From positions 1-22,192 of the forward strand of contig DASTSN010000092.1 in NCBI GenBank assembly GCA_035760665.1: a DNA stretch of 22,192 nucleotides. Direction: 5' to 3'. This stretch comes from DASTSN01 sp035760665 (lineage in GTDB: Bacteria > Bacteroidota > Bacteroidia > Chitinophagales > Chitinophagaceae). Of this stretch, positions 22,178 to 22,192 are shown piece by piece (the first letter of the stretch is position 1; every line of letters starts with the position of its first letter). The translations under genes were made by a program, and so were the position numbers. The notes beneath the pieces were generated by a model. The model searched no databases. It saw nothing but the letters and a program-made list of their open reading frames with translations, and was not told where the DNA came from.

Positions 22178-22192
22178 TTTTAGTTTTTTGAT

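Noticed and set aside
1..22192. CRISPR arrays, tRNA or rRNA genes, insertion sequences, prophage or defence islands
   Set aside because: No regularly spaced repeats, cloverleaf-like segments, transposases or integrases were seen by reading both strands; the content is core metabolism and transport.

Overview
The window is a compact chromosomal segment of a Bacteroidota bacterium, most likely of the Chitinophagales/Chitinophagaceae. The lineage is inferred from protein style and promoters, not from a marker search. Pointers are: several gene starts preceded by the Bacteroidota sigma -7 element TAnnTTTG with little Shine-Dalgarno signal; Rho with a long charged insertion; an IPExxxVDY-family protein; a DUF3089 lipoprotein; a PadR/PspC pair; and YbeY with the GYKD variant of its metal motif. 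No rRNA, tRNA, insertion sequence, phage gene or CRISPR array was seen. This looks like core genome, not an accessory island.

Layout, left to right. Minus strand 1-3918: the 5' part of an SRPBCC protein (cut by the window edge), gcvT (glycine cleavage), then padR-pspC, a predicted envelope-stress module whose promoter carries a probable PadR operator. Plus strand 4278-5318: a DUF3089 lipoprotein. Minus strand 5308-5838: an exbD/tolR-like gene interrupted by one in-frame amber codon. Then a tandem-domain universal stress protein (+), asnS (-) and rho (+). The rho gene ends in a perfect intrinsic terminator whose T-tract runs straight into the start codon of mnmH (selU).

Plus strand 10484-13710 is a selenium operon: mnmH, an unknown exported protein and selD. 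SelD makes selenophosphate and MnmH uses it to convert 2-thiouridine to 2-selenouridine in tRNA wobble positions. No selA or selB lies in the window. Minus strand 13720-16094 holds an M28 peptidase with a PDZ domain, an IPExxxVDY protein and a pterin-4a-carbinolamine dehydratase in tight succession. Next come feoB (+, GTG start), a beta-lactamase-fold serine hydrolase (-), a chromate transporter chrA (+), nadD and feoA (-, feoA first), and ybeY (+). FeoA and FeoB are therefore unlinked here, on opposite strands about 2.9 kb apart.

The last 170 bases carry two near-matches to the ParB-binding site parS, one overlapping the ybeY stop codon. This suggests the window ends near the chromosome origin or partition region, possibly just before mnmG/gidA (inference). 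The observations most worth a second look are the parS pair, the amber-interrupted exbD, the PadR operator with the HAAS-PspC protein, and the mnmH-unknown-selD operon with its abutting terminator.
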